Below, in pieces: positions 1 to 7,797 of a stretch of DNA of 64,000 bases. Under the pieces are notes generated by a model, which searched no databases, had not been told where the DNA came from, and worked only from the letters and a program-made list of their open reading frames with translations. Location of the stretch: positions 248,001-312,000 of the forward strand of contig JOGW01000005.1 of the NCBI GenBank assembly GCA_000721375.1. The letters run 5' to 3'. Positions within the stretch are counted from its first letter, which is position 1. Each line of letters begins with the position of its first letter. This DNA is from Streptomyces sp. NRRL B-3428 (GTDB taxonomy: Bacteria > Actinomycetota > Actinomycetes > Streptomycetales > Streptomycetaceae). Made by a program: the position numbers and the translations under genes.

Positions 1-389
1 CGCCCCCCTCGCTGACCGTCACCGACTGCGCACTCGAACCGAAGCCGGGCGGGCGCGCCGTCCTCGACTACCGCGACGCGGAGGGGAGTTATCACTCCGC
101 GGGGCAGGTGTACACCGCGCAGGAGCCGGAACGCCTCGTCTTCGATCTCGCCGTACGCGACGCCGCGGACGCGGTCATGTTCACCGGGCGTTACGACCTG
201 ACGCTCACCGACTCCGAAGGCGGCAGCGGAGGTGGCGCCGAGGGCGGCACACGTCTGCGCCTGGGGCTCGCGCTCACCGGCACCGCCGTCGAGGCCGCGG
301 CCTTCATCGCGGGGATCGAGACCGGCTGGGGCCAGGTGCTCGACCGGCTGGAAGAGGTGCTCGGTGCGACTCCCCGTGCCGACCGCTGA
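1..389 (+). CDS. SRPBCC (AHSA1-like) domain protein, 5' truncated
   Basis: The reading frame is open from base 3 to the stop at 387-389, so the true start lies left of the window. The visible 128 residues look like the C-terminal part of an SRPBCC/AHSA1 ligand-binding fold. They have alternating beta strands (AVLDYRD, QVYTAQEPERLVFDLAV, TRLRLGLALTG) and a final long helix ending GWGQVLDRLEEVLGA, which is typical for this family. SRPBCC proteins bind small hydrophobic ligands or act in stress responses, and the substrate here is unknown. It lies 78 bp upstream of a RibD-type reductase gene, a pairing common in Streptomyces, so the two are probably co-transcribed. Confidence 0.7.
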   Translation, partial: PPSLTVTDCALEPKPGGRAVLDYRDAEGSYHSAGQVYTAQEPERLVFDLAVRDAADAVMFTGRYDLTLTDSEGGSGGGAEGGTRLRLGLALTGTAVEAAAFIAGIETGWGQVLDRLEEVLGATPRADR

Positions 390-467
390 GCCGTCCACCG
401 ACATGCCGGCCGGCAGCCGGCCTCCGACAGCTGAAACGTCCACCGATCAAGCGAAGAGGAAGCAATC

Positions 468-1070
468 ATGAGCAACCCCACCGCACGCAACGTGACCGCC
501 AACATCGGCCTCACGCTCGACGGCCGCTACCACGGCGCCGGCGGGCCCGGCGACATGGGCGCGATCGTCCCGTACGCCGTCACGGACGTGGCCCGCGACC
601 ATCTGTCGCGCATCCACGAAGGCAAGACCACGGCCGTCTTCGGCCGCGGCAATGCCCTCGGGTTCGTCGGCTGGTGGTCCTCCGTGGCCGAGGACGAGAG
701 CGCGGACTCGCGCGACCGCGGCTACGCGCAGTGGCTGTTGGGCGTGGACAAGGTCGTCTTCTCGACCACCCTCGCCGAGGCGCCCTGGGAGCGGACCCGT
801 GTGGTGCAGGGCTCCGTCGAGGACGTGATCCGTGACCTCAAGGCGGACGGTTCCGAGGGTGACATCCTGGTCAACACCGCCCCCAGCATCCTCAAGCCCC
901 TGCTCGCGGCCGACCTCGTCGACCGGCTGTACCTCCTCGTCTGCCCGGAGATCGCGGGCGGCGGTGAGCGGCTGTTCGAGGACGGGCTGCCCGTCTCGCA
1001 GTGGACCCTCGCCCACCAGGAGGCCGGCAAGCTGGGTGAGCTCTCGCTCACCTACGACCGGGTCCGCTGA
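468..1070 (+). CDS. Dihydrofolate reductase / RibD C-terminal family protein
   Basis: The product is 200 aa. The ATG at 468 follows an AGGAAG ribosome site (gaagaggaagcaatc). The N-terminus (NVTANIGLTLDGRYHGAGG) matches the 'xxxSLDGxxxG' opening of the RibD C-terminal/DHFR-like superfamily. FGRGNALGFVGWW, KVVFSTTL and the late GGGERLF follow the same fold, the last being the usual GGG nucleotide loop. Members reduce pteridine-like or pyrimidine substrates with NADPH, and paralogs of this size are usually of unknown substrate. It is not the essential folate enzyme. It sits between an SRPBCC gene and a TetR gene, 16 bp before the latter, which suggests one small operon. Confidence 0.8.
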   Translation: MSNPTARNVTANIGLTLDGRYHGAGGPGDMGAIVPYAVTDVARDHLSRIHEGKTTAVFGRGNALGFVGWWSSVAEDESADSRDRGYAQWLLGVDKVVFSTTLAEAPWERTRVVQGSVEDVIRDLKADGSEGDILVNTAPSILKPLLAADLVDRLYLLVCPEIAGGGERLFEDGLPVSQWTLAHQEAGKLGELSLTYDRVR

Positions 1071-1086
1071 GGGGTGCTCTGCCACG

Positions 1087-1722
1087 ATGGAGCGCGTGAC
1101 TGCAGCAGAGGGCATGGGCAGGGCCGGCTCGCCGTCGTCGGCGGGCGCGCGGCGCCGACGCGATCCGGAGCGTACGCACGCGGTGCTGGTGGAGGCGCTG
1201 CTCGACCTGGTCGCCGAGGGCGAGCGTGAGCCCACCCGTAAGGCCATCGCCGAACGCGCCGGCGTCTCGGAGCGCACCGTCTTCGTCCACTTCGCCGACC
1301 GTGAGGCGCTGTACGTCACGGCCGCCGAACGCCAGGCGGAGCGCTGGCAGGCCCTGGCCGTGGAGGTTCCGCCCGACTGGACGGTCCAGCGCAAGGTGAA
1401 AGCCCTGCTCGACCAGCGCTCCGAGATGTACGAGGTGATGTCGCCCATCCGCAAGGTCGGCCTGCAACTGGAGCCGGAATCCCCGGGGTTGCGCCGGGTG
1501 ATGGCTGCGGGGGACGACTGGTTCCGCGAGGATCTGGCCCGTGTCTTCGCCCCTCAGCTGGCACAGGTCGCGGGGGCGCGCCGGCCCGGAGGTCTCCTCG
1601 ATTCCCTGGAGGCCGCGTCCGGTTGGGCGGCCTGGGATCATCTGCGCACGCGGCGCGGACTCGATCCGGCGGTGGCGCGCAGCGCGCTGGCCCGTACGCT
1701 CCGGGCCCTCCTCGACTCCTAG
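1087..1722 (+). CDS. TetR/AcrR-family transcriptional regulator
   Basis: The product is 211 aa. The ATG at 1087 starts just before the HTH domain; an upstream-extended frame exists but would overlap the RibD gene. The N-terminal HTH reads RKAIAERAGVSERTVFVHFADREALY, the classic TetR helix-turn-helix with a recognition helix ending in the aromatic 'FxHF' block. The C-terminal ligand/dimerisation half is variable. Two near-identical 23-bp palindromes lie 15 and 59 bp after the stop, directly before the alkylsulfatase gene. They are the obvious operator candidates for this protein, making it the likely repressor of the sulfatase, with relief by a sulfate ester or its alcohol. That ligand is inference. 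Confidence 0.85.
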   Translation: MERVTAAEGMGRAGSPSSAGARRRRDPERTHAVLVEALLDLVAEGEREPTRKAIAERAGVSERTVFVHFADREALYVTAAERQAERWQALAVEVPPDWTVQRKVKALLDQRSEMYEVMSPIRKVGLQLEPESPGLRRVMAAGDDWFREDLARVFAPQLAQVAGARRPGGLLDSLEAASGWAAWDHLRTRRGLDPAVARSALARTLRALLDS

Positions 1723-1736
1723 CGCCCACCCCGCAC

Positions 1737-1759
1737 CTATTGCAGTCCAGCTGCAATAG
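1737..1759. promoter_or_regulatory. Palindromic operator copy 1 (putative TetR site)
   Basis: Perfect 9-bp arms CTATTGCAG and CTGCAATAG flank a 5-bp centre. The site is AT-richer than its surroundings. A second copy with the same arms begins 44 bp downstream, so the pair has the same helical face (about four turns). The location between the TetR stop and the alkylsulfatase gene supports an operator role. Confidence 0.75.
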
Positions 1760-1773
1760 AGCCCGCGCAACCC

Positions 1774-1804
1774 TTGACTCCTATTGCAGTCGGACTGCAA
1801 TAGT
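1774..1804 (+). promoter_or_regulatory. Promoter overlapped by operator copy 2 (1781-1803)
   Basis: Operator copy 2 has perfect 11-bp arms, CTATTGCAGTC and GACTGCAATAG, around a single central base. A TTGACT -35 element (1774-1779) abuts its left edge. The -10 region (about 1796-1804, TGCAATAGT) falls inside its right arm. Bound repressor would therefore cover the core promoter of the alkylsulfatase gene at 1882. The -35 call is good; the exact -10 hexamer is uncertain. Confidence 0.7.
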
Positions 1805-1881
1805 GACCTCGGGGGCGCCGCCCGCTGCGTCCTGCACCCATGTGCACGTGAAGGAATCCGACCCAGCAAAGGTGAGGCGCC

Positions 1882-3846
1882 ATGACGTCGATGGACCGGC
1901 GCGGCTTCGTCGCCGCGGCCGCAGGTGCTGCCGCGGCCGCTGTCGCACTCAACCCGCAGACCGCCGCGGCGGCCTCGGGCTCGCTCCTGGCCGCACGGGG
2001 AGCGCAGCCGTTCGCGCCCACCGACACCGACGGACTGCCGTACGAGGACGAGGGCGACTTCGCCGACGCGGACCGCGGCTTCGTGGCGGCCTTCACCGGC
2101 GGACCCATCACCACCGCCGCGGGCAAGGTTGCCTGGGACCCGGCCGCGTACCGCTTCGTCGGCGAGCACAAGGGCGACCCGGACTCGGTCGACCCGAGCC
2201 TGTGGCGCCAGGCCAAACTGCTCTCGCGCCAGGGCCTGTATCGCGTGACCGACCGGATCTACCAGGTGCGCGGCCTGGATCTCTCCAACATGACGATCGT
2301 CGAGGGCGCTACCGGCATCATCGTCATCGACCCGCTGATCTCCGCCGAGACCGCCGCGGCCGCCCTCAAGCTCTACCGCGAGCACCGCGACCCCAAGGGC
2401 GAGCGCCCGGTCAAGGCGATGATCTACACCCACCCGCACGTCGACCACTTCGGCGGCTGCCGCGGAGTGCTGCCCGGCAGTACGGCGGGCGTGGAGATCC
2501 TCGCCCCCGAAGGCTTCATGGAGCACGCGGTCAGCGAGAACGTCTACGCCGGGCCGGCGATGGCCCGCCGCTCCGCGTACATGTACGGGGCCCAACTCCC
2601 CACCGGCGTCAAGGCGCAGGTCGGCTGCGGACTCGGCCTCAACGTCTCGCTCGGCACCGTCGGCCTGATCCCGCCCACCCGATACATCAGCGCTACTGGG
2701 CAGGACGTCACCCTGGACGGGGTGCGGATCCAGTTCCAGATGACGCCGGGCACCGAGTGCCAGGCGGAGATGAACTTCCTCTTCCCGGATCTGCGCGCCG
2801 TGTGCATGGCGGAGAACGCCACCCACACGATGCACAACATCATCACGCTGCGCGGCGCCCAGGTCCGCGACGCCCACGCCTGGGCGGGCTATCTCACCGA
2901 GTCCGTCGGCCTGTACGCGGGCAAGGCCGATGTCGCCTTCGCCTCGCACCACTGGCCGACCTGGGGCAACGACTCGATCGTCGAACTCCTCACGCACCAG
3001 CGGGATCTGTACGGCTACCTGCACGACCAGACCGTACGGCAGATCAACCAGGGCCGGACGGGCAGCGAGATCGCCGAGGACTTCCCGCTCCCTCCGCAGC
3101 TGGAGGGGGTGTGGGCCAACCGCGGCTACTACGGTTCGATCAGCCACAACGTCAAGGGGATCTACCAGCGCTACATGGGCTGGTTCGACGCCAACCCCGC
3201 ACACCTGTGGCAGCACCCGCCGGTCGAAGAGGCCAAGCGGTGGGTGGAGTGCCTCGGCGGCCAGCGCGCGGTGCGCAGGCAGGCCAAGCGGTACGCCGGG
3301 CGAGGCGATCTGCGTTTCGCCGTCACGCTGCTCAACCACGCCGTCTTCAACGACCCCGACGACCGCGACGCGAAGCGCGAGCTCGCCGGCCTCTACACGC
3401 GCCTGGGACGCCGTATGGAGAACGCGGTGTGGCGCAACTTCTACCTGATGGCCGCGCAGGAGCTGACCGAAGGCATCAAGCCCGCCATCACCGCCACCCT
3501 CGGCCCGGACATGTATATGGCGCTGTCCGTGGGCCAGTTGATCGACTCGATGGCTGTACGGGTGAACGGCCCCAAGGCCTGGGACGTGAGCCTCGCCGTG
3601 GACTGGCGCATCGGCGACACCTACTGGCATCTGCGTCTGTCCAACGGCCTGCTCACCTGGACCACGGACACTGCCCCGGCCAAGGGCGCCGGTCTGACGA
3701 TGACCATGACCAAGCCCCAACTGCTCGCCCTGCTCGCCGGAAAGGGCACGGAGGGCGTCACCATGACCGGGGACGCCGGCCTCCTGAAGCGGCTCCTCTC
3801 CGTCCTGGACGCACCCGACCCCGATTTCCCGATCGTCACGCCCTGA
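1882..3846 (+). CDS. Tat-exported MBL-fold linear primary alkylsulfatase
   Basis: The product is 654 aa. The N-terminus (MDRRGFVAAAAG followed by an Ala-rich stretch ending AAAAS) is a twin-arginine signal. The metallo-beta-lactamase zinc motif is THPHVDHFGG, with H184, H186, D188 and H189. A further metal-site segment, CMAENATHTMHN, resembles the SdsA1/Bds1 alkylsulfatase family. The C-terminal 130 residues (TLGPDMYMALSVGQLIDSM onward) form the SCP2-like sterol-carrier domain that these sulfatases carry. The family hydrolyses SDS-like primary alkyl sulfates to alcohol and sulfate for sulfur or carbon supply. Length and domain order are normal for SdsA1-type enzymes. Control is likely by the TetR gene upstream through the two palindromes. 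It is followed by a strong hairpin. Confidence 0.88.
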   Translation: MTSMDRRGFVAAAAGAAAAAVALNPQTAAAASGSLLAARGAQPFAPTDTDGLPYEDEGDFADADRGFVAAFTGGPITTAAGKVAWDPAAYRFVGEHKGDPDSVDPSLWRQAKLLSRQGLYRVTDRIYQVRGLDLSNMTIVEGATGIIVIDPLISAETAAAALKLYREHRDPKGERPVKAMIYTHPHVDHFGGCRGVLPGSTAGVEILAPEGFMEHAVSENVYAGPAMARRSAYMYGAQLPTGVKAQVGCGLGLNVSLGTVGLIPPTRYISATGQDVTLDGVRIQFQMTPGTECQAEMNFLFPDLRAVCMAENATHTMHNIITLRGAQVRDAHAWAGYLTESVGLYAGKADVAFASHHWPTWGNDSIVELLTHQRDLYGYLHDQTVRQINQGRTGSEIAEDFPLPPQLEGVWANRGYYGSISHNVKGIYQRYMGWFDANPAHLWQHPPVEEAKRWVECLGGQRAVRRQAKRYAGRGDLRFAVTLLNHAVFNDPDDRDAKRELAGLYTRLGRRMENAVWRNFYLMAAQELTEGIKPAITATLGPDMYMALSVGQLIDSMAVRVNGPKAWDVSLAVDWRIGDTYWHLRLSNGLLTWTTDTAPAKGAGLTMTMTKPQLLALLAGKGTEGVTMTGDAGLLKRLLSVLDAPDPDFPIVTP

Positions 3847-3901
3847 GCGGAACCAGGACACCGGGCCACGCGCACGTCCCGAGCTGCGCGTTCGCCCGGT
3901 A

Positions 3902-3937
3902 GGCGGACGCGGCCCATCACCCCGGACCGCGTCCGCC
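3902..3937 (+). terminator. GC hairpin after alkylsulfatase gene
   Basis: Perfect 11-bp arms GGCGGACGCGG and CCGCGTCCGCC enclose a 14-base loop. It lies 55 bp after the sulfatase stop. It has no U-tract, as is usual for Streptomyces terminators. Confidence 0.6.
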
Positions 3938-4057
3938 GCCCCAACTCTTCGAACACCAGGGTCCCTGACCACCCTGCGGGCGTACCCTGAGGTGCCTGAA
4001 GGCCACGGCGTGCACCGGCTCCCCGCGCCCGCGCACCACCGCGGCAGGGGGTACACC

Positions 4058-6991
4058 ATGAGCAGTCAGGGCAAACCTCCGGGAGCATCGGGCCCCATGG
4101 CCTCTGTCACCCGGATCCGGCGCACGCTCTTCGAGCGCGAGCTCGAACTCGCCGCTGTCGACGAGGCCTTGACCGAACTGGCGGGTCTCGAACCGGAAGG
4201 CGTCGATCCGCTGGACCGGCCGAGCGGCGCGCTGCTCGCGTTCTCCGGACGGGCCGGGCTCGGCAAGACCACCCTCATCGCCGAAGTGCGCCGGCGCGCG
4301 CACGCCAAGGGCTGCACCGTGCTCGCCGCGCGCGGCGGCGACCAGGAGCAGCGCGTGGCCTTCCACGTCGCCCGCCAGCTCGTCCAACCGCTGCTCGCCG
4401 GAGCCTCTCAGGACGAGATCCGCGCCACGCTGGGCAGTTGGTACGACATCGTCGGCCCGGCGCTCGGCCTGTGCGCACCTGCCGAGGGCGCACCGCCCGA
4501 CCCCCAGGGTCTGCGCGACGGCCTCGACTGGGTGCTCACCCACCTCGCCGTACAACGCGCGCCGATGGTGCTCGTCCTCGACGACGCGCACTGGGCCGAC
4601 CGCGAGTCCCTGAGCTGGCTCGCCGCCTTCGCACCCCGTGCCGAACAGCTTCCGCTGCTCCTCGTCGTTGCGTATCGACCGGAGGAACTCCCGGACTACG
4701 CCGATGAGTTCAGGGGTCTGCCGGGCCGCGCGGGGCAGCGTCCGATCGACCTCGAACCGCTGAGCGCACCCGCCATCGCCAGCCTCGTACGCGAATCCGT
4801 GGGCGCGCACGCCGACGACGCGTTCTGCCGGGAGACCTGGGCCGTCACCGCGGGCAACCCCTTCGAGGCCGTCGAGGTCACCGCGAAGGTCCGCGACCGC
4901 GGCCTCGAACCCAACGAGGCCGGTGCGCATCTGCTGCGCGACCTCGCCGCCACGGTCAAGGGCAGCGGTCTGATCGCCCGCATGGAACGGCTCGGCACCT
5001 CGACCGTCCGCTTCGCCTGGGCCTGCGCCGTCCTCGGCACCGAGATCTCCCCGCACCTGGCCGCCACCGTCGCCGGACTCGGCGACGAGGAGGCCGGGGA
5101 CTGCGCGGACCGGCTGCGCGGCGCCCGTATCCTCACCGGCGCCGAGACCCTGGAGTTCGTCCACCCGCTGATCGCGACCGCCGTCTACCGCGCCATCCCC
5201 GGCGGTGTCCGTGTCGCCCTGCACGGGCAGGCGGCCTGGGCCGTGATCAACGAAGGCCTCGGCGCGCCCGCCGCCGCCCGCCACCTCATGGAGACCCACC
5301 CCGAGGGCGACACCTGGGTCGTGGAGCAGCTGCGCTCCGCCGCGGCCGAGGTCCAGCGCGCCGGCGCGCCCGACGCGGCCCGCCGCTATCTCGCGCGCGC
5401 CCTGCGGGAACCGCCGCCCTTCGAAGAACGGGCCGCCGTCCTGTACGAGTTGGGCTGCGCCTCCCTGCTCACGGAACCCGCCACCACCGTCAACCACCTG
5501 CGGGCGGCCCTCGCCGAACCCATCGCCGACCCCGAGCTGCGCCACGGCATCGTCTACCGCCTCTCCCAGGTCCTCGCCCACTCCGACCGACTCGCCGAGG
5601 CCTCCGCCACCCTCGACCACGAGATGCGGCTCACCCAGGACGCCCGGGTACGGCTGCGGATGCAGGCCGAGCAGTTCATGTGGGACGCCTTCCGCTCCGA
5701 CGAACCCAACTCACCGGCCCGTTCAAGGCGGTTGGCCCGCCTCGCGGATCGCCTCACCGGTCGCGATCTGACCGAGCGCTACATCATCGGCCTGCGCGCC
5801 TGGGACGCCACCTTGCGCGCCGAGCATTCCGAGGTGGCCGTCCAGCACGCCGAACGCGCGCTGGCCGGAGGGCTCGGCTGGGCCGAGGAGGACCGCGGCT
5901 TCGAGGTGCCGGTGCTCGTCGCTCTCGCGTTCCTGTACGCGGACCGTCCCGGACGGGCCGAGGAACTGTTCGCCGCCGGGATCGCCGACTTCGAGGCACA
6001 GGGGTGGCGCGGCGCCCATCTCTCCTTCGGCTACACGCTGCTCGGTTACGTACGGCTGCGCCGTGGCCGGCTCGCCGAGGCCGAGGACTTCTCCCGCGCG
6101 GGACTGCGTCTGGCCGAACGTGTGGGCCGCCGCACCCCCGCCCACTGGTACGCGGTGAGCATCCTGGTCGAGACCCTGATCGCCCGTGGCCGGGTCACCG
6201 AGGCGGCCCACATCGGCGAGGAGCACGGCTTCGGACCGCCGTTCCCGGCCGCCGTCACCTTCCCGGACTCGCAGACCGTGTACGGCGAACTGCTCCTGGA
6301 GAGCGGCAGGTTGCGCGAGGCCGCCGTCGAACTCTCCTCGGCCGGACGGCGCCTGGACCCGCGCGGTATGCGCAATCCCGCCTGGTGCCCCTGGCTGCTC
6401 CACCTCGCACGCGCGGAATCCCATGACGCTCCGGCTCGTGCGGCCGGCCTCGCGCAGGAGGCTCTGCAGCGCGCACGGCAGTACGGGACACCCTCCGCCA
6501 TCGGCCAGGCGCTGCGGATCGCCGCCGAGGTGGGAGCGCCCGGCGAGCGCGCGAAGCTGCTCGAGGAGTCGGTGGCCCATCTCGAACGCTCACCGGCCGG
6601 CTACGAGCTGGCCTGCTCGTTGGTGGCGCTCGGCGCGGAACTGCGCCGCACGGGACAGCCCGCGGACGCCGCCGACCACCTTTACCGGGGTCTGGACGCC
6701 GCGGTGCAGTGCGGCGCCGACGGCCTGGTGGAACAGGCCCGCGACGAGCTCGCCGCCATGGGCCAGCGGCCCCGGCGCCTGCACGTCACGGGCACCGACA
6801 CCCTCACCTCCCGTGAGCGCGCTGCCGCGGCGCTGGCGGTACGCGGCGCGTCCACAGCGGTGATCGCCAAGGATCTGCACCTCGACGAGCCGACCGTCGT
6901 ACGCCTTCTGTCGGCCGTGTTCCGCAAGGTCGGCACCGACCTCGGCGGTCTGGGCGCGGCACTGGGGGAGCCCTCGACGGACCGGCCCTGA
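4058..6991 (+). CDS. Large ATP-binding LuxR-like (LAL) regulator
   Basis: The product is 977 aa. I chose ATG 4058 because GGCAGGGGG stands just upstream; the frame is open further left but without a site. The N-terminal AAA/STAND-type ATPase has Walker A GRAGLGKTT (K70) and Walker B MVLVLDDAHWAD. It is followed by about 500 residues of helical TPR-like repeats (YLARALREPPPFEERAAVL, RAEELFAAGIADFEAQGW and others). The last 60 residues resemble a LuxR/GerE helix-turn-helix (LTSRERAAAALAVRGAS...IAKDL...FRKVG), but the recognition segment PTVVRLLSAVF is unusually hydrophobic and poor in basic residues. LAL proteins are ATP-dependent activators of pathway genes. The target is unknown, and no biosynthetic cluster adjoins it. 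Confidence 0.8.
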   Translation: MSSQGKPPGASGPMASVTRIRRTLFERELELAAVDEALTELAGLEPEGVDPLDRPSGALLAFSGRAGLGKTTLIAEVRRRAHAKGCTVLAARGGDQEQRVAFHVARQLVQPLLAGASQDEIRATLGSWYDIVGPALGLCAPAEGAPPDPQGLRDGLDWVLTHLAVQRAPMVLVLDDAHWADRESLSWLAAFAPRAEQLPLLLVVAYRPEELPDYADEFRGLPGRAGQRPIDLEPLSAPAIASLVRESVGAHADDAFCRETWAVTAGNPFEAVEVTAKVRDRGLEPNEAGAHLLRDLAATVKGSGLIARMERLGTSTVRFAWACAVLGTEISPHLAATVAGLGDEEAGDCADRLRGARILTGAETLEFVHPLIATAVYRAIPGGVRVALHGQAAWAVINEGLGAPAAARHLMETHPEGDTWVVEQLRSAAAEVQRAGAPDAARRYLARALREPPPFEERAAVLYELGCASLLTEPATTVNHLRAALAEPIADPELRHGIVYRLSQVLAHSDRLAEASATLDHEMRLTQDARVRLRMQAEQFMWDAFRSDEPNSPARSRRLARLADRLTGRDLTERYIIGLRAWDATLRAEHSEVAVQHAERALAGGLGWAEEDRGFEVPVLVALAFLYADRPGRAEELFAAGIADFEAQGWRGAHLSFGYTLLGYVRLRRGRLAEAEDFSRAGLRLAERVGRRTPAHWYAVSILVETLIARGRVTEAAHIGEEHGFGPPFPAAVTFPDSQTVYGELLLESGRLREAAVELSSAGRRLDPRGMRNPAWCPWLLHLARAESHDAPARAAGLAQEALQRARQYGTPSAIGQALRIAAEVGAPGERAKLLEESVAHLERSPAGYELACSLVALGAELRRTGQPADAADHLYRGLDAAVQCGADGLVEQARDELAAMGQRPRRLHVTGTDTLTSRERAAAALAVRGASTAVIAKDLHLDEPTVVRLLSAVFRKVGTDLGGLGAALGEPSTDRP

Positions 6992-7076
6992 GCTGGCCGA
7001 AGATCAGATCGGGGGCCGCTGTCCAGGGGCCGGTCCCCGGCGTCGGGAAGGGTGCGCGGCCACGTACCATGGGCCC

Positions 7077-7577
7077 ATGTCCTTCCTCCGCCGCCGCAGC
7101 GCCCCCATTCCCGCCGGGCCGGACTTCGATGTCCTCGCCATGGACCCGGGTGACTGGCCGGGCAATCTCGGTGCGGGTCTGCTGCCCGCACCCGACGGCA
7201 GCTGCCAGGGCGTCTTCCTGCGCTACGACCTGTTCGGCGGCCGCGGCCCCGCGATGGTGATCGGCAACCTCCCCGAGGGCTCCCCGGCCCGCGACCTCGC
7301 CGACAAGCAGGTGCCCTTCGAGGTCGCCCAGCTGCTGCTCGCGCTGGAGAACGAGGAGGAGGTCGAGGTCGTCGGCGTCGAGGACGTGCCCGTGATGCAG
7401 GGGGACAACCTGCTGATCGTGCGCCGCCTCAAGCTCTCCGAGAGCCGTATCGCCTGCGTGCAGTTCGACCGCAGTGACAACGTCCTGGTGACCATCGCCG
7501 CCTGGGACCGCCCCATCACCGACGATCTGTACGCGCTCCTCAAGCCGCTGCCCGCGGAGATGTTCCAGCAGGGCTGA
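7077..7577 (+). CDS. Conserved actinobacterial protein of unknown function
   Basis: The product is 166 aa, starting MSFLRRRSAP, with ATG at 7077 (cacgtaccatgggcccATG). It is a soluble, acidic protein without signal or membrane segments. A basic N-terminal tip is followed by an alpha/beta body (PMPAPDG-like loop, EVAQLLLALENEEEVEVVGVEDV, DRSDNVLVTIAAWDRPI). I do not recognise a named domain. It starts 85 bp after the LAL regulator on the same strand and could be read through from it. It faces the convergent amidase gene. Confidence 0.6.
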   Translation: MSFLRRRSAPIPAGPDFDVLAMDPGDWPGNLGAGLLPAPDGSCQGVFLRYDLFGGRGPAMVIGNLPEGSPARDLADKQVPFEVAQLLLALENEEEVEVVGVEDVPVMQGDNLLIVRRLKLSESRIACVQFDRSDNVLVTIAAWDRPITDDLYALLKPLPAEMFQQG

Positions 7578-7749
7578 GCCGCCGTTCTCCTTTGCGGGGG
7601 CGGGAGTTGGGGCGTCGGTAGGTGCCGCATCGCCGCATGAGGCAGGTGTCGTCCACCTGCCCGTTCCAGGTCCTCGCCGGGTTCGCACGAGGTCGGCCGT
7701 GCGGATAGCGGCTACGGTCAGCAGTCACGTACACACCTGAAGTGAGTTC

Positions 7750-7784
7750 GGTGGGGGCCGTGGCCGGCAGCCACGCCCCCCACC
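7750..7784 (-). terminator. Hairpin terminator between convergent genes
   Basis: Arms of 15 bp (GGTGGGGGCCGTGGC with GCCACGCCCCCCACC, one C-C mismatch) enclose a 5-base loop. It lies 13 bp beyond the amidase stop, between the convergent unknown gene and amidase gene, so it may serve both strands. Confidence 0.6.
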
Positions 7785-7797
7785 GCGGGATCCTGCG

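Noticed and set aside
1048..4059. 1003-residue open frame antisense to TetR and alkylsulfatase
   Set aside because: A long open antisense frame is expected from GC-rich codon bias; the protein is low-complexity and overlaps well-supported genes.
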